Assembly (NCBI RefSeq): GCF_000018045.1
Contig: NC_009792.1
Location: 3,844,001 to 3,908,000 of the forward strand
DNA length: 64,000 bases
Origin: Citrobacter koseri ATCC BAA-895
Lineage (GTDB): Bacteria > Pseudomonadota > Gammaproteobacteria > Enterobacterales > Enterobacteriaceae
Reading direction: 5' to 3'
In this document: in pieces, positions 17,153 through 26,524 of the stretch
Position numbering within the stretch: the stretch's first letter is position 1
Layout of the letters: every line of letters begins with the position of its first letter
The notes under the pieces: model-generated
What the model was told of the DNA's origin: nothing
Seen by the model: only the letters and a program-made list of their open reading frames with translations
Databases searched by the model: none
Translations under genes and position numbers: made by a program

Positions 17153-18517
17153 TTGATTACACATATTAGCCCGCTTGGCTCAATGGACATGTTGTCGCAG
17201 CTGGAAGTCGATATGCTTAAACGCACGGCCAGCAGCGACTTGTATCAACTGTTTCGTAACTGTTCGCTTGCCGTACTGAACTCCGGCAGTCTGACTGATA
17301 ACAGCAAGGAATTGCTGTCTCGTTTTGAAAGTTTCGACATCAACGTGCTGCGTCGTGAACGCGGCGTGAAGCTCGAACTGATTAACCCGCCTGAAGACGC
17401 CTTTGTGGACGGACGCATCATCCGCGCCTTGCAGGCTAACCTGTTCGCCGTGTTGCGCGACATCCTGTTCGTCAACGGTCAGATTCACAATGCAGGCCGT
17501 TTCCAGCATCTGGATCTCGAAAGCTCGGTGCATATTACCAACCTGGTGTTCTCGATTCTGCGCAACGCCCGGGCGCTGCACGTCGGCGAAGCGCCAAACA
17601 TGGTCGTCTGCTGGGGCGGTCACTCCATTAACGAAAACGAATATCTCTATGCCCGCCGCGTCGGCACCCAGCTGGGTCTGCGTGAGCTGAACATTTGCAC
17701 CGGCTGCGGGCCAGGGGCAATGGAAGCGCCAATGAAAGGCGCAGCGGTAGGCCACGCGCAGCAGCGTTACAAAGACAGCCGCTTTATCGGTATGACGGAA
17801 CCTTCCATCATCGCGGCAGAACCGCCTAACCCGCTGGTCAATGAGTTGATCATCATGCCGGATATCGAAAAACGCCTCGAAGCCTTCGTGCGTATCGCCC
17901 ACGGCATCATCATCTTCCCGGGCGGCGTCGGTACGGCGGAAGAACTTCTCTATCTGCTGGGGATCCTGATGAACCCGGCGAATAAAGATCAGGTGCTGCC
18001 GCTGATCCTCACCGGGCCGAAAGAGAGTGCGGATTACTTCCGCGTGCTGGACGAATTTATCGTGCATACGCTGGGAGAAGACGCCCGCCGTTACTACCGC
18101 GTCATCATTGATGACGCCACGGAAGTGGCGCGGCTGATGAAAAAAGCGATGCCGCTGGTGAAAGAGAATCGCCGCGACACTGGCGACGCTTACAGCTTCA
18201 ACTGGTCGATTCGCATCGCGCCGGACCTGCAAATTCCGTTCGAACCGTCGCATGAGAATATGGCGAATCTGCAACTTTACCCCGATCAACCGGTTGAAAT
18301 TCTGGCGGCGGATCTGCGGCGCGCCTTCTCCGGCATCGTTGCGGGTAACGTCAAGGAGGTTGGCATCCGTGCGATTGAGGAGTTCGGGCCTTATAAAATC
18401 CACGGCGACCGCGAGATGATGCGTCGCATGGACGACCTGCTCCAGGGCTTTGTCGCGCAGCATCGTATGAAACTGCCCGGCTCGGCTTACATTCCCTGCT
18501 ACGAAATCTGCGCATAA
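17153..18517 (+). CDS. ppnN: pyrimidine/purine-5'-nucleotide nucleosidase PpnN
   Basis: Cleaves nucleoside monophosphates to base and ribose 5-phosphate; the E. coli enzyme (YgdH) is activated by (p)ppGpp. It has 454 residues and a LOG/lysine-decarboxylase-like Rossmann core, with the signature FPGGVGTAEELL near residue 262 and GCGPGAMEAPMKGA near 187. The start codon is TTG at 17153, chosen because AAGGAG lies 6 bases ahead and the product MITHISPLGS matches the family. The opposite strand is also open for about 450 codons, which I regard as chance. Confidence 0.95.
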   Translation: MITHISPLGSMDMLSQLEVDMLKRTASSDLYQLFRNCSLAVLNSGSLTDNSKELLSRFESFDINVLRRERGVKLELINPPEDAFVDGRIIRALQANLFAVLRDILFVNGQIHNAGRFQHLDLESSVHITNLVFSILRNARALHVGEAPNMVVCWGGHSINENEYLYARRVGTQLGLRELNICTGCGPGAMEAPMKGAAVGHAQQRYKDSRFIGMTEPSIIAAEPPNPLVNELIIMPDIEKRLEAFVRIAHGIIIFPGGVGTAEELLYLLGILMNPANKDQVLPLILTGPKESADYFRVLDEFIVHTLGEDARRYYRVIIDDATEVARLMKKAMPLVKENRRDTGDAYSFNWSIRIAPDLQIPFEPSHENMANLQLYPDQPVEILAADLRRAFSGIVAGNVKEVGIRAIEEFGPYKIHGDREMMRRMDDLLQGFVAQHRMKLPGSAYIPCYEICA

Positions 18518-18573
18518 CGCGCAGCGCCCGGTGGAGCACATCCGCCGGGTCAGACGATCGTCCGCTTTCTCAG

Positions 18574-18606
18574 ACCGGGTCTGGTGTTTTCACCGCCCGG
18601 TTTTTT
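18574..18606 (+). terminator. Rho-independent terminator of ppnN
   Basis: Stem ACCGGG...GGTG / CACC...CCCGGT with loop TTTT and a TTTTTT tail, 57 bp after the ppnN stop codon. Confidence 0.8.
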
Positions 18607-19081
18607 CATTGATACCAGTCACATAGTGAAGCTAAGTTTATAAATGCCGCTTATATTTCAAAATAAAAGCATTAATGCGCAAACGTTTACCTTACAATAC
18701 CAATAGTAATTTATCAGCCGTAATTCTTATTAGTCGCGACAATCCTCCAAAAACATTGTTTTTTATAGCCAAACCTCCGTATATTGCGCCCCGATCTTTT
18801 AGGGCATATGTCGTTAATGGTAGCCTTCGCGCCCGTAAATTCGCTTTGACGTTTTTTTAACAGATTAATGGTCCAAATTTATCCACATAACAGGTGGATT
18901 ATTGCATTTGGGATCGCGATCACTGATACATTCATAAGTTAAATGTATCTTTCCGCCCGCAAATTATTACGGCGAAAAATTATATAAAAATCGTCATTAA
19001 ACGAATTTCATTTTACGGTCAGGTCTTTTTTCATTGGATTAGACCACAAACCTGACTTTTAGCTTCCTCCAGGAGAAACAG
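18607..19081. other. AT-rich sdaC leader region
   Basis: About 475 bp without a convincing gene; a 61-codon open frame at 18675-18860 has no ribosome site. It holds the CRP-like site described separately, a perfect 9-bp DnaA box TTATCCACA at 18879-18887, and a long AT-rich leader before the AGGAG of sdaC. Confidence 0.6.
18909..18924 (+). promoter_or_regulatory. CRP site and likely sdaC promoter
   Basis: TGGGATCGCGATCACT matches 12 of 16 bases of the symmetric CRP consensus TGTGATCTAGATCACA. If the TATCTT at 18946-18951 is the -10, the start falls near 18958 and the site is centred at -41.5, the class II position. Activation of sdaCB by CRP is known in E. coli; the start position here is inferred. 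Confidence 0.6.
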
Positions 19082-20371
19082 ATGGAAACCACTCAAACCA
19101 GCACTATTGCTTCGATTGATTCTCGAAGCGGATGGCGCAAGACGGACACCATGTGGATGCTGGGCCTTTACGGCACGGCAATCGGCGCGGGCGTACTGTT
19201 CCTGCCAATTAACGCAGGCGTCGGCGGTATGATCCCGCTGATCATCATGGCGATTATCGCTTTCCCGATGACCTTCTTCGCACACCGTGGCCTGACTCGC
19301 TTCGTGCTGTCCGGTAAAAACCCTGGCGAAGACATCACTGAAGTGGTTGAAGAGCACTTCGGTATTGGCGCGGGTAAACTGATCACCCTGCTCTACTTCT
19401 TCGCGATTTACCCGATTCTGCTGGTTTACAGTGTGGCGATTACCAACACCGTGGAAAGCTTCATGACCCACCAGTTGACCATCACCCCGCCGCCGCGCGC
19501 GATTCTGTCTCTGATCCTGATTGTCGGCATGATGACCATCGTGCGCTTCGGTGAGCAGATGATCGTTAAAGCGATGAGTATTCTGGTATTCCCGTTTGTT
19601 GCGGCCCTGATGCTGCTGGCCCTGTACCTGATCCCTCAGTGGAGCGGCGCAGCGCTGGAAACGCTCTCCTTTGATTCCGCTGCCTCTACCGGCAATGGTC
19701 TGTGGATGACGCTGTGGCTGGCAATTCCGGTAATGGTGTTCTCTTTCAACCACTCTCCGATCATCTCCTCCTTCGCGGTCGCGAAGCGTGAAGAGTACGG
19801 CGATGCGGCTGAGAAGAAATGCTCTAAGATCCTGGCATTCGCTCACATCATGATGGTGCTGACCGTTATGTTCTTCGTCTTCAGTTGCGTACTGAGCCTG
19901 ACGCCAGCGGACCTGGCGGCGGCGAAAGAGCAGAACATCTCTATTCTGTCTTACCTGGCGAACCACTTTAACGCGCCAGTTATCGCCTGGATGGCGCCGA
20001 TCATCGCGATTATCGCCATCACGAAATCCTTCCTCGGCCACTACCTGGGCGCTCGTGAAGGTTTCAACGGAATGGTTATCAAGTCTCTGCGCGGCAAAGG
20101 CAAATCCATCGAAATCAACAAGCTGAACAAAATCACTGCGCTGTTCATGCTGGTTACGACCTGGATTGTCGCCACGCTGAACCCAAGCATCCTGGGAATG
20201 ATTGAAACCCTGGGCGGCCCAATCATCGCGATGATTCTGTTCCTGATGCCGATGTATGCCATCCAGAAAGTCCCGGCAATGCGTAAGTACAGCGGCCACA
20301 TCAGCAACGTATTCGTTGTTGTTATGGGTCTGATCGCTATCTCCGCTATTTTCTACTCCCTGTTCAGCTAA
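19082..20371 (+). CDS. sdaC: serine/H+ symporter SdaC
   Basis: Inner-membrane L-serine transporter of the hydroxy/aromatic amino acid permease family. It has 429 residues and about 11 hydrophobic helices, with conserved GTAIGAGVLFLPINAG in helix 1 and FSFNHSPIISSF mid-protein. AGGAG lies 7 bases before the ATG. It is followed by sdaB, giving serine uptake and deamination in one transcript. Confidence 0.97.
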   Translation: METTQTSTIASIDSRSGWRKTDTMWMLGLYGTAIGAGVLFLPINAGVGGMIPLIIMAIIAFPMTFFAHRGLTRFVLSGKNPGEDITEVVEEHFGIGAGKLITLLYFFAIYPILLVYSVAITNTVESFMTHQLTITPPPRAILSLILIVGMMTIVRFGEQMIVKAMSILVFPFVAALMLLALYLIPQWSGAALETLSFDSAASTGNGLWMTLWLAIPVMVFSFNHSPIISSFAVAKREEYGDAAEKKCSKILAFAHIMMVLTVMFFVFSCVLSLTPADLAAAKEQNISILSYLANHFNAPVIAWMAPIIAIIAITKSFLGHYLGAREGFNGMVIKSLRGKGKSIEINKLNKITALFMLVTTWIVATLNPSILGMIETLGGPIIAMILFLMPMYAIQKVPAMRKYSGHISNVFVVVMGLIAISAIFYSLFS

Positions 20372-20378
20372 GTTTTGT

Positions 20379-20400
20379 AGCGCCGCTTTCGGGCGGCGCT
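20379..20400 (+). terminator. sdaC-sdaB intercistronic hairpin
   Basis: Stem AGCGCCGC / GCGGCGCT with a short loop, followed by TTCCTCCC rather than a clean T run. It probably stabilises or partially terminates the sdaC message so that sdaB is expressed at a different level. Confidence 0.5.
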
Positions 20401-20431
20401 TCCTCCCTGAGATTTAAGCAATGGATGCCCT

Positions 20432-21799
20432 ATGATTAGCGTATTCGATATTTTCAAAATCGGCATTGGCCCTTCCAGCTCTCACACCGTCGGGCCAATG
20501 AAAGCAGGCAAACAATTCACGGATGATCTGATTGCCCGCAATATCCTGACCGATGTCACCCGCGTCGTGGTGGATGTCTATGGTTCACTGTCGCTGACCG
20601 GTAAAGGTCACCACACTGACATTGCCATTATTATGGGTCTGGCGGGAAATCTGCCGGATACCGTCGACATCGACGCCATTCCGTTCTTTATTCAGGACGT
20701 GAACACCCACGGACGTTTACTGCTGGCGAATGGTCAGCATGAAGTGGAGTTTCCGGTCGATAAGTGCATGAATTTCCATGCCGACAACCTGTCTCTGCAT
20801 GAAAACGGGATGCGTATTAGCGCGCTGGCGGGCGATAAGGTCCTCTACAGCCAAACTTACTACTCCATTGGCGGTGGTTTCATCGTTGATGAAGAACATT
20901 TCGGTTTGTCGAACAGTGCGCCGGTCAACGTGCCGTATCCGTACAAATCCGCTGCCGATCTGCAAAAACACTGCCAGGAAACCGGTCTGTCGCTTTCCGG
21001 CCTGATGATGCAAAACGAGCTGGCGCTACACAGCAAAGAAGAGCTGGAACAGCACTTTGCCAACGTCTGGGAAGTGATGCGCGGCGGTATTGAACGCGGC
21101 ATCACGACGGAAGGCGTACTGCCGGGGAAACTGCGCGTTCCACGTCGTGCCGCGGCGCTGCGTCGTATGCTGGTCAGCCAGGATAAAACCACGACCGACC
21201 CGATGGCGGTTGTCGACTGGATCAACATGTTCGCGCTGGCGGTCAACGAAGAGAACGCGGCGGGCGGGCGTGTCGTGACTGCGCCAACCAACGGCGCATG
21301 CGGCATCGTCCCGGCGGTACTGGCGTACTACGACAAGTTTATCCGCGAAGTTAACGCCAACTCACTGGCTCGCTACATGCTGGTGGCCAGCGCGATCGGC
21401 TCTCTGTACAAGATGAACGCCTCCATTTCCGGTGCGGAAGTGGGCTGTCAGGGTGAGGTCGGCGTGGCCTGCTCTATGGCGGCGGCGGGTCTGGCAGAGC
21501 TGCTGGGCGGCAGTCCGACACAGGTGTGCATCGCTGCGGAAATCGGCATGGAGCACAACTTGGGTCTGACCTGCGATCCGGTTGCGGGCCAGGTACAGGT
21601 GCCGTGCATTGAGCGTAACGCGATTGCCTCCGTGAAAGCGGTCAACGCCGCGCGTATGGCGCTGCGTCGTACCAGCGAGCCGCGCGTGTGCCTCGATAAA
21701 GTTATTGAGACCATGTACGAAACCGGTAAAGACATGAACGCCAAGTACCGTGAAACCTCCCGCGGCGGCCTGGCGATGAAGATTGTCGCCTGCGATTAA
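20432..21799 (+). CDS. sdaB: L-serine ammonia-lyase SdaB (L-serine deaminase II)
   Basis: Iron-sulfur enzyme converting L-serine to pyruvate and ammonia. It has 455 residues. The N-terminal regulatory domain begins MISVFDIFKIGIGPSSSHT, and the catalytic domain has APTNGACGIVPAVL, with conserved cysteines in GACG, TCDPVAG and QVPCIERN that hold the [4Fe-4S] cluster. It sits 60 bp after sdaC; the Shine-Dalgarno is weak, so translation may depend on the sdaC message. SdaA and TdcG are close relatives, but linkage to sdaC identifies SdaB. Confidence 0.96.
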   Translation: MISVFDIFKIGIGPSSSHTVGPMKAGKQFTDDLIARNILTDVTRVVVDVYGSLSLTGKGHHTDIAIIMGLAGNLPDTVDIDAIPFFIQDVNTHGRLLLANGQHEVEFPVDKCMNFHADNLSLHENGMRISALAGDKVLYSQTYYSIGGGFIVDEEHFGLSNSAPVNVPYPYKSAADLQKHCQETGLSLSGLMMQNELALHSKEELEQHFANVWEVMRGGIERGITTEGVLPGKLRVPRRAAALRRMLVSQDKTTTDPMAVVDWINMFALAVNEENAAGGRVVTAPTNGACGIVPAVLAYYDKFIREVNANSLARYMLVASAIGSLYKMNASISGAEVGCQGEVGVACSMAAAGLAELLGGSPTQVCIAAEIGMEHNLGLTCDPVAGQVQVPCIERNAIASVKAVNAARMALRRTSEPRVCLDKVIETMYETGKDMNAKYRETSRGGLAMKIVACD

Positions 21800-21820
21800 G
21801 TCCTACCACGTTTCAGGATC

Positions 21821-21892
21821 TGTAGGCCGGATAAGGCGCTCGCCGCCATCCGGCATTTATTGCCTGATGGCGCTTCGCTTATCAGGCCTACG
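21821..21892. repeat. BIME after sdaB
   Basis: GTAGGCCGGATAAGGCG...CGCCATCCGGC unit followed by GCCTGATGGCGCTTCGCTTATCAGGCCTAC, the standard opposed REP pair, 22 bp after the sdaB stop. Confidence 0.92.
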
Positions 21893-21969
21893 GATCGCGC
21901 TATTTCGCAACACTCGCCTCCTGTCGCCCTGGATGTTACCCTGTCCCCAAATTTGTCAGGGAGAATACC

Positions 21970-22725
21970 GTGGCCGTCCATCTGCTTATCGTCGATGCAC
22001 TGAATTTAATTCGCCGTATTCATGCGGTTCAAGGATCGCCCTGCGCGGAGACCTGCCTGCATGCGCTTGAGCAGTTGATTGTACACAGTCAGCCGACACA
22101 CGCCGTCGCCGTATTTGACGATGACGCGCGCAACAGCGGCTGGCGTCATCAGCGTCTCCCGGACTACAAAGCCGGTCGTCCTCCCATGCCTGACGAGTTG
22201 CACAATGAAATGCCCGCAATACGCGCCGCCTTCGAACAGCGCGGCGTGCAATGCTGGGTTTCCAGCGGCAATGAGGCGGATGATTTAGCCGCCACGCTGG
22301 CGGTCAAGGTCACACAGGCCGGGCATCAGGCCACTATCGTTTCTACCGACAAAGGCTACTGTCAGTTGCTCTCCCCGACGCTGCGTATCCGCGATTATTT
22401 CCAGAAACGCTGGCTGGATGCGCCATTCATTGAGAAAGAGTTCGGCGTCCTCCCCCAACAGTTGCCGGACTACTGGGGGCTGGCGGGGATTAGCAGTTCA
22501 AAAGTCCCCGGCGTGGCGGGCATTGGCCCCAAAAGCGCGACTCAATTGTTGGTTCAGTTTCAGACTCTGGAAGGGATTTATGCGCACCTCGACGAGGTAG
22601 CGGAAAAGTGGTGCAAGAAGCTTGAAGCGCATAAAGAGATGGCATTTTTGTGCCGCGATATCGCGCGCCTGCAAACGGATCTCCATATCGACGGGAACTT
22701 ACAGCAGCTACGGCTGACGCGGTAG
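21970..22725 (+). CDS. xni: flap endonuclease Xni
   Basis: 5'-nuclease-superfamily protein (ExoIX), 251 residues, homologous to the 5'-nuclease domain of DNA polymerase I. Visible are VDALNLIRR at the N-terminus, the acidic NEADDLAATLA and VSTDKGYCQL metal-site blocks, and an H3TH segment VPGVAGIGPKSATQLL. The GTG start at 21970 lies 7 bases after GGGAGAA and gives the family N-terminus MAVHLLIVD. Single gene between two BIMEs. Confidence 0.96.
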   Translation: MAVHLLIVDALNLIRRIHAVQGSPCAETCLHALEQLIVHSQPTHAVAVFDDDARNSGWRHQRLPDYKAGRPPMPDELHNEMPAIRAAFEQRGVQCWVSSGNEADDLAATLAVKVTQAGHQATIVSTDKGYCQLLSPTLRIRDYFQKRWLDAPFIEKEFGVLPQQLPDYWGLAGISSSKVPGVAGIGPKSATQLLVQFQTLEGIYAHLDEVAEKWCKKLEAHKEMAFLCRDIARLQTDLHIDGNLQQLRLTR

Positions 22726-22731
22726 CTGTGT

Positions 22732-22802
22732 TGCCGGGTGGCGCTGCGCTTATCCGGCCTACATTTCGTGCAATCCTGTAGGCCGGATAAGGCCATCTGG
22801 CA
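22732..22802. repeat. BIME between xni and fucO
   Basis: Opposed REP units TTGCCGGGTGGCGC...TTATCCGGCCTAC and GTAGGCCGGATAAGGCCATCTGGC between two convergent genes; it ends 4 bp before the fucO stop codon. Confidence 0.9.
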
Positions 22803-22805
22803 AAA

Positions 22806-23954
22806 TTACCAGGCGGTATGGTACAACTCGACGATATCGGCAATACTCGCTTCACGCGGATTACCACCGGTGCAAACATCGTCAAATGCCGCCTGCGCCA
22901 GCGCCGGAATATCCTCTTTACGCACGCCGACATCGCGTAAATGCAACGGAATACCGACGTCCCGGTTGAGGGTAAATACCGCTTCCACGGCGGCATTACG
23001 CGCCTCGCTCAAACTTATCCCTTCGACCTTCTCGCCCATCGCACGCGCGATATCACGGAACTTCTCACCGGTATATTCCGCGTTGTAGCGCATGATATGC
23101 GGCAGAAGAATCGCATTAGCAACGCCGTGCGGAGTGTTATAAAACGCGCCCAGCGGATGCGCCATCCCGTGCACCAGCCCAAGCCCCACGTTGGAAAAGC
23201 CCATCCCGGCAACGTACTGCCCCAGCGCCATCGCTTCGCCCGCTTCACGCTCGCCCGCAACCGAACCACGCAATGCCCCGGCGATGATCTCAATGGCCTT
23301 AATATGCAGCGCATCCGTCAACGCCCACGCGGCACGGGTGATGTATCCTTCGATCGCGTGGGTTAACGCATCCACCCCGGTTGCCGCCTTCAGCGCGGGC
23401 GGCATGCCGTCCATCATGTCGGCATCAATAAACGCGACCTGCGGGATATCATGCGGATCGACACAAACAAATTTACGCCGCTTTTCTTCATCGGTGATCA
23501 CATAGTTAATGGTCACTTCCGCTGCGGTTCCCGCAGTGGTCGGGATCGCCATCACCGGCACGCTCGGATAACGGGTCAGCGACAGACCTTCCAGACTGCG
23601 CACGTCAGCAAACTCAGGGTTATTGCTGATAATGCCGATCGCCTTACAGGTATCCTGCGGGGAGCCGCCGCCGATGGCAATCAGGTAGTCTGCCCCGCTT
23701 TGTTGAAATACGTTCAGCCCCTCTTTCACCACGCCGATGGTTGGATTTGGGATCACGCCATCGTAGATCGCCCATGCCAGCCCTGCGGCATCCATCTTAT
23801 CCGTGACGTTTCTGACCACACCGCACTGCACCAGCGTTTTGTCACTGACAATTAGCGCCTTGCGATAGCCCCGGCGTTGAACCTCATCGGTTAACGCCGC
23901 CACCGCCCCCCGGCCAAACCATGCCGTTTCGTTCAGGATCATTCTGTTCGCCAT
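22806..23954 (-). CDS. fucO: lactaldehyde reductase FucO (L-1,2-propanediol oxidoreductase)
   Basis: Iron-dependent alcohol dehydrogenase reducing L-lactaldehyde to L-1,2-propanediol during anaerobic fucose or rhamnose use. It has 382 residues. The NAD site is GGGSPQDTCKA, and metal-ligand blocks are DALTHAIEGY and GLVHGMAHPLGAFYNTPHG. The ATG at 23954 (MANRM) has GGAGACGGGCT ahead; the longer open frame upstream overlaps fucA and is not conserved. It follows fucA by 25 bp. Confidence 0.97.
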   Translation of the reverse strand: MANRMILNETAWFGRGAVAALTDEVQRRGYRKALIVSDKTLVQCGVVRNVTDKMDAAGLAWAIYDGVIPNPTIGVVKEGLNVFQQSGADYLIAIGGGSPQDTCKAIGIISNNPEFADVRSLEGLSLTRYPSVPVMAIPTTAGTAAEVTINYVITDEEKRRKFVCVDPHDIPQVAFIDADMMDGMPPALKAATGVDALTHAIEGYITRAAWALTDALHIKAIEIIAGALRGSVAGEREAGEAMALGQYVAGMGFSNVGLGLVHGMAHPLGAFYNTPHGVANAILLPHIMRYNAEYTGEKFRDIARAMGEKVEGISLSEARNAAVEAVFTLNRDVGIPLHLRDVGVRKEDIPALAQAAFDDVCTGGNPREASIADIVELYHTAW

Positions 23955-23979
23955 AGCCCGTCTCCTTCGCTGTGCGAAA

Positions 23980-24627
23980 TTACTCTTCGATACGTAATCC
24001 GTAGGTTTTGAATTTTTCCAGCACAATGGCGATAGCCTCATCATCCAGTACAGGCACCGGATCGGTAATCGCCAGCGTACTGAGGTACAGCTGCGCCAGC
24101 ACTTCCACTTCATGCGCCAGCCACAGCGCTTTTTCCAGGTTCTCTTCGCAGGCGATCAACCCATGATGCTGTAGCAGGGTCGCTTTGCGATTTTTGAGCG
24201 CAACGGCAACGTATTCAGAAAGTTCACGCGTGCCGAACGTGGCGTAAGGCGCACACGGAATGGAGTTCCCCCCCGCCGCCGCAATCATGTAATGAATGGC
24301 TGGAATAGGACGATTGAGGATCGACACCGCCGTGCAGTGAACGGCATGGTTATGGACGACAGCGTTAGCATCCGGGCGCGTCTGGTAGGCCGCCATATGG
24401 AAACGCCACTCGCTGGAAGGCAATTTTCCCTGCTCATGCTGACCCTCTGCATCAATAAAGACGATATGTGATTCGGTGAGTTTGTCATACGGAATGCCCG
24501 TTGGCGTGATCAGCATCCCGCCCTGATAACGCACGCTCACATTGCCTGCGGTCCCCTGGTTCAGCCCCAGCCGGGTCATCTCCAGGCAGGTGTCGATAAT
24601 CTGGCGGGCCAGTGTGTTTCGTTCCAT
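23980..24627 (-). CDS. fucA: L-fuculose-1-phosphate aldolase FucA
   Basis: Class II aldolase splitting L-fuculose 1-phosphate into dihydroxyacetone phosphate and L-lactaldehyde. It has 215 residues. The zinc ligands H92, H94 and H155 (HNH and LLQHHG) and the catalytic E73 (SSEW) are all present, and the phosphate site is NQGTAGNVS. First gene of the fucAO operon, divergent from fucPIKUR. Confidence 0.97.
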   Translation of the reverse strand: MERNTLARQIIDTCLEMTRLGLNQGTAGNVSVRYQGGMLITPTGIPYDKLTESHIVFIDAEGQHEQGKLPSSEWRFHMAAYQTRPDANAVVHNHAVHCTAVSILNRPIPAIHYMIAAAGGNSIPCAPYATFGTRELSEYVAVALKNRKATLLQHHGLIACEENLEKALWLAHEVEVLAQLYLSTLAITDPVPVLDDEAIAIVLEKFKTYGLRIEE

Positions 24628-25182
24628 TAGTTACCTCTCTCAGTCATTCAAAACGCGACAACAGAACAGCACGTTGCTCTGCTGAATTAATTGAACATTT
24701 GGTAACCATCATCATATTGAATAGCGATAAAGGAATTTACATGACTTTATTTTGTGATACGCATCAATTAATCACGTCAGTTAAATACCGTTTTCGCCGG
24801 ATTCACTCTCGCCAAAATGACCGCTCTTAATATTATTTATCCAAACGGGCATTTTCATAATATTTGTAACAAATGCCCGTTTTCGCAGTAATAAATTAAA
24901 TCGGTCATCAACGCTGTGGGTTTTTAATTTTATTTACTCAAACGGGCATCATTTTTCAGAAATTAAAGTGATGATAATCACATAAAGCCCCCCTCCAGGT
25001 GCTAAATGTGACCACCATCATATTAAACAGCGTTTTTTATTTGAAAATGAATTCATGAGTTCACCATCAACAGCCAATTTTCTCTGGCAGATAACAGGAA
25101 CTCGCCTGGTTTGTCGATCTGGTGAGAAACACCGGTCGTACTTCTAAAATGTTGAACACGCTTCTGAGCCAATGAGGATGCT
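24628..25182. other. fucAO-fucPIKUR divergent regulatory region
   Basis: 555 bp, AT-rich, no gene. It holds a CRP site, three copies of AAACGGGCAT (24843-24852, inverted at 24873-24882, and 24940-24949), and a 22-base element at 24705-24726 repeated at 25011-25032 with three mismatches. The first two decamers extend to a perfect 12-bp inverted repeat AAACGGGCATTT / AAATGCCCGTTT with a 16-base spacer. These are candidate FucR operators; the FucR site is not known to me, so this is inference. Confidence 0.6.
24967..24982 (+). promoter_or_regulatory. CRP site for fucPIKUR/fucAO
   Basis: AGTGATGATAATCACA keeps both half-sites GTGA and TCACA with a 6-base spacer. A TATTAA at 25021-25026 could be the fucP -10, placing the site near -60. 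CRP dependence of the fuc operons is known in E. coli; the promoter position is inferred. Confidence 0.7.
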
Positions 25183-26493
25183 ATGGGAAACACAACAATA
25201 CAGACGCAGAGTTTTCGTGCGGTGGATACAGGGCAAAGCAAACGCTATATCATTCCGTTCGCTTTACTCTGCTCACTGTTTTTCCTTTGGGCGGTTGCCA
25301 ATAACCTGAATGACATTTTATTACCACAATTTCAGCAAGCCTTTACGTTAACTAATTTTCAGGCAGGTTTGATTCAGTCTGCTTTTTATTTCGGCTATTT
25401 TGTTATTCCCATCCCCGCGGGTATTTTGATGAAAAAGCTGAGTTATAAAGCGGGGATAATTACCGGACTATTCTTATATGCTTTTGGCGCGGCATTATTC
25501 TGGCCAGCTGCTGAAGTGATGAATTACACCTTGTTTTTGATTGGTCTTTTTATTATTGCCGCAGGACTTGGTTGTCTTGAAACCGCCGCGAACCCTTTTG
25601 TTACGGTATTAGGGCCAGAAAGCGGTGGCCATTTCCGTCTCAATCTGGCGCAAACATTTAACTCTTTCGGCGCTATTATCGCCGTGGTGTTCGGGCAAAG
25701 TCTTATTTTGTCTAACGTTCCACATCAATCTCAGGACGTGCTCGATAAAATGACGCCTGAGCAATTGAGTACATATAAACACAGCCTGGTTTTATCGGTA
25801 CAGACGCCTTATATGATCATCGTGGCTATCGTTTTATTGGTTGCCCTGCTGATCATGCTGACCAAATTCCCGGCGCTACAGAGCGACGATCACAGTGACG
25901 CCCAACAAAGTTCATTCACCGCTTCGCTTGCCCGCCTGGTGCGTATTCGCCACTGGCGCTGGGCGGTGCTGGCGCAGTTCTGCTACGTCGGTGCGCAAAC
26001 CGCCTGCTGGAGCTACCTGATCCGTTACGCTATCGAAGAGATCCCCGGCATGACGCCTGGCTTTGCCGCCAACTACCTGACCGGCACGATGGTGTGCTTC
26101 TTTATTGGCCGCTTCTCCGGCACCTGGCTTATCAGCCGCTTTGCGCCGCATAAAGTGCTGGCTGCCTATGCCCTGCTCTCCATGATCCTGTGCCTAGTTT
26201 CAGCCTTTAGCGGCGGCCATATCGGTCTGCTGGCCCTGACGCTGTGCAGCGCATTTATGTCGATTCAGTACCCCACTATCTTCTCGCTGGGTATTAAAAA
26301 TCTGGGACAGGACACCAAATACGGCTCGTCGTTCATCGTCATGACCATCATTGGCGGCGGCATCGTCACGCCGGTCATGGGTTTTGTCAGCGATGCGGCT
26401 GGCAACATCCCAACGGCTGAGCTGGTCCCGGCGCTCTGCTTTGCCGTCATCTTCATCTTTGCCCGTTTCCGTTCACAAGCGGCAACTAACTGA
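25183..26493 (+). CDS. fucP: L-fucose/H+ symporter FucP
   Basis: Inner-membrane MFS fucose permease, 436 residues, 12 predicted helices. The proton and sugar residues corresponding to D46 and E135 of E. coli are present as D45 (NLNDILLPQF) and E134 (GCLETAANP); the offset comes from an N-terminus one residue shorter. AATGAGGATGCT precedes the ATG. First gene of fucPIKUR, 31 bp before fucI. Confidence 0.97.
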   Translation: MGNTTIQTQSFRAVDTGQSKRYIIPFALLCSLFFLWAVANNLNDILLPQFQQAFTLTNFQAGLIQSAFYFGYFVIPIPAGILMKKLSYKAGIITGLFLYAFGAALFWPAAEVMNYTLFLIGLFIIAAGLGCLETAANPFVTVLGPESGGHFRLNLAQTFNSFGAIIAVVFGQSLILSNVPHQSQDVLDKMTPEQLSTYKHSLVLSVQTPYMIIVAIVLLVALLIMLTKFPALQSDDHSDAQQSSFTASLARLVRIRHWRWAVLAQFCYVGAQTACWSYLIRYAIEEIPGMTPGFAANYLTGTMVCFFIGRFSGTWLISRFAPHKVLAAYALLSMILCLVSAFSGGHIGLLALTLCSAFMSIQYPTIFSLGIKNLGQDTKYGSSFIVMTIIGGGIVTPVMGFVSDAAGNIPTAELVPALCFAVIFIFARFRSQAATN

Positions 26494-26524
26494 ATATTTT
26501 TCCGAATAACGTGAGGAACCTGTA

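Noticed and set aside
17180..18541. 453-codon open frame antisense to ppnN
   Set aside because: It lies wholly opposite a strongly conserved gene, has no ribosome site, and its composition (many His, Arg, Gln) is typical of a reverse-complement frame in a GC-biased gene.
19031..20299. 422-codon open frame antisense to sdaC
   Set aside because: Mirror of a highly expressed membrane protein gene; rich in His, Gln and Asn, with no family resemblance.
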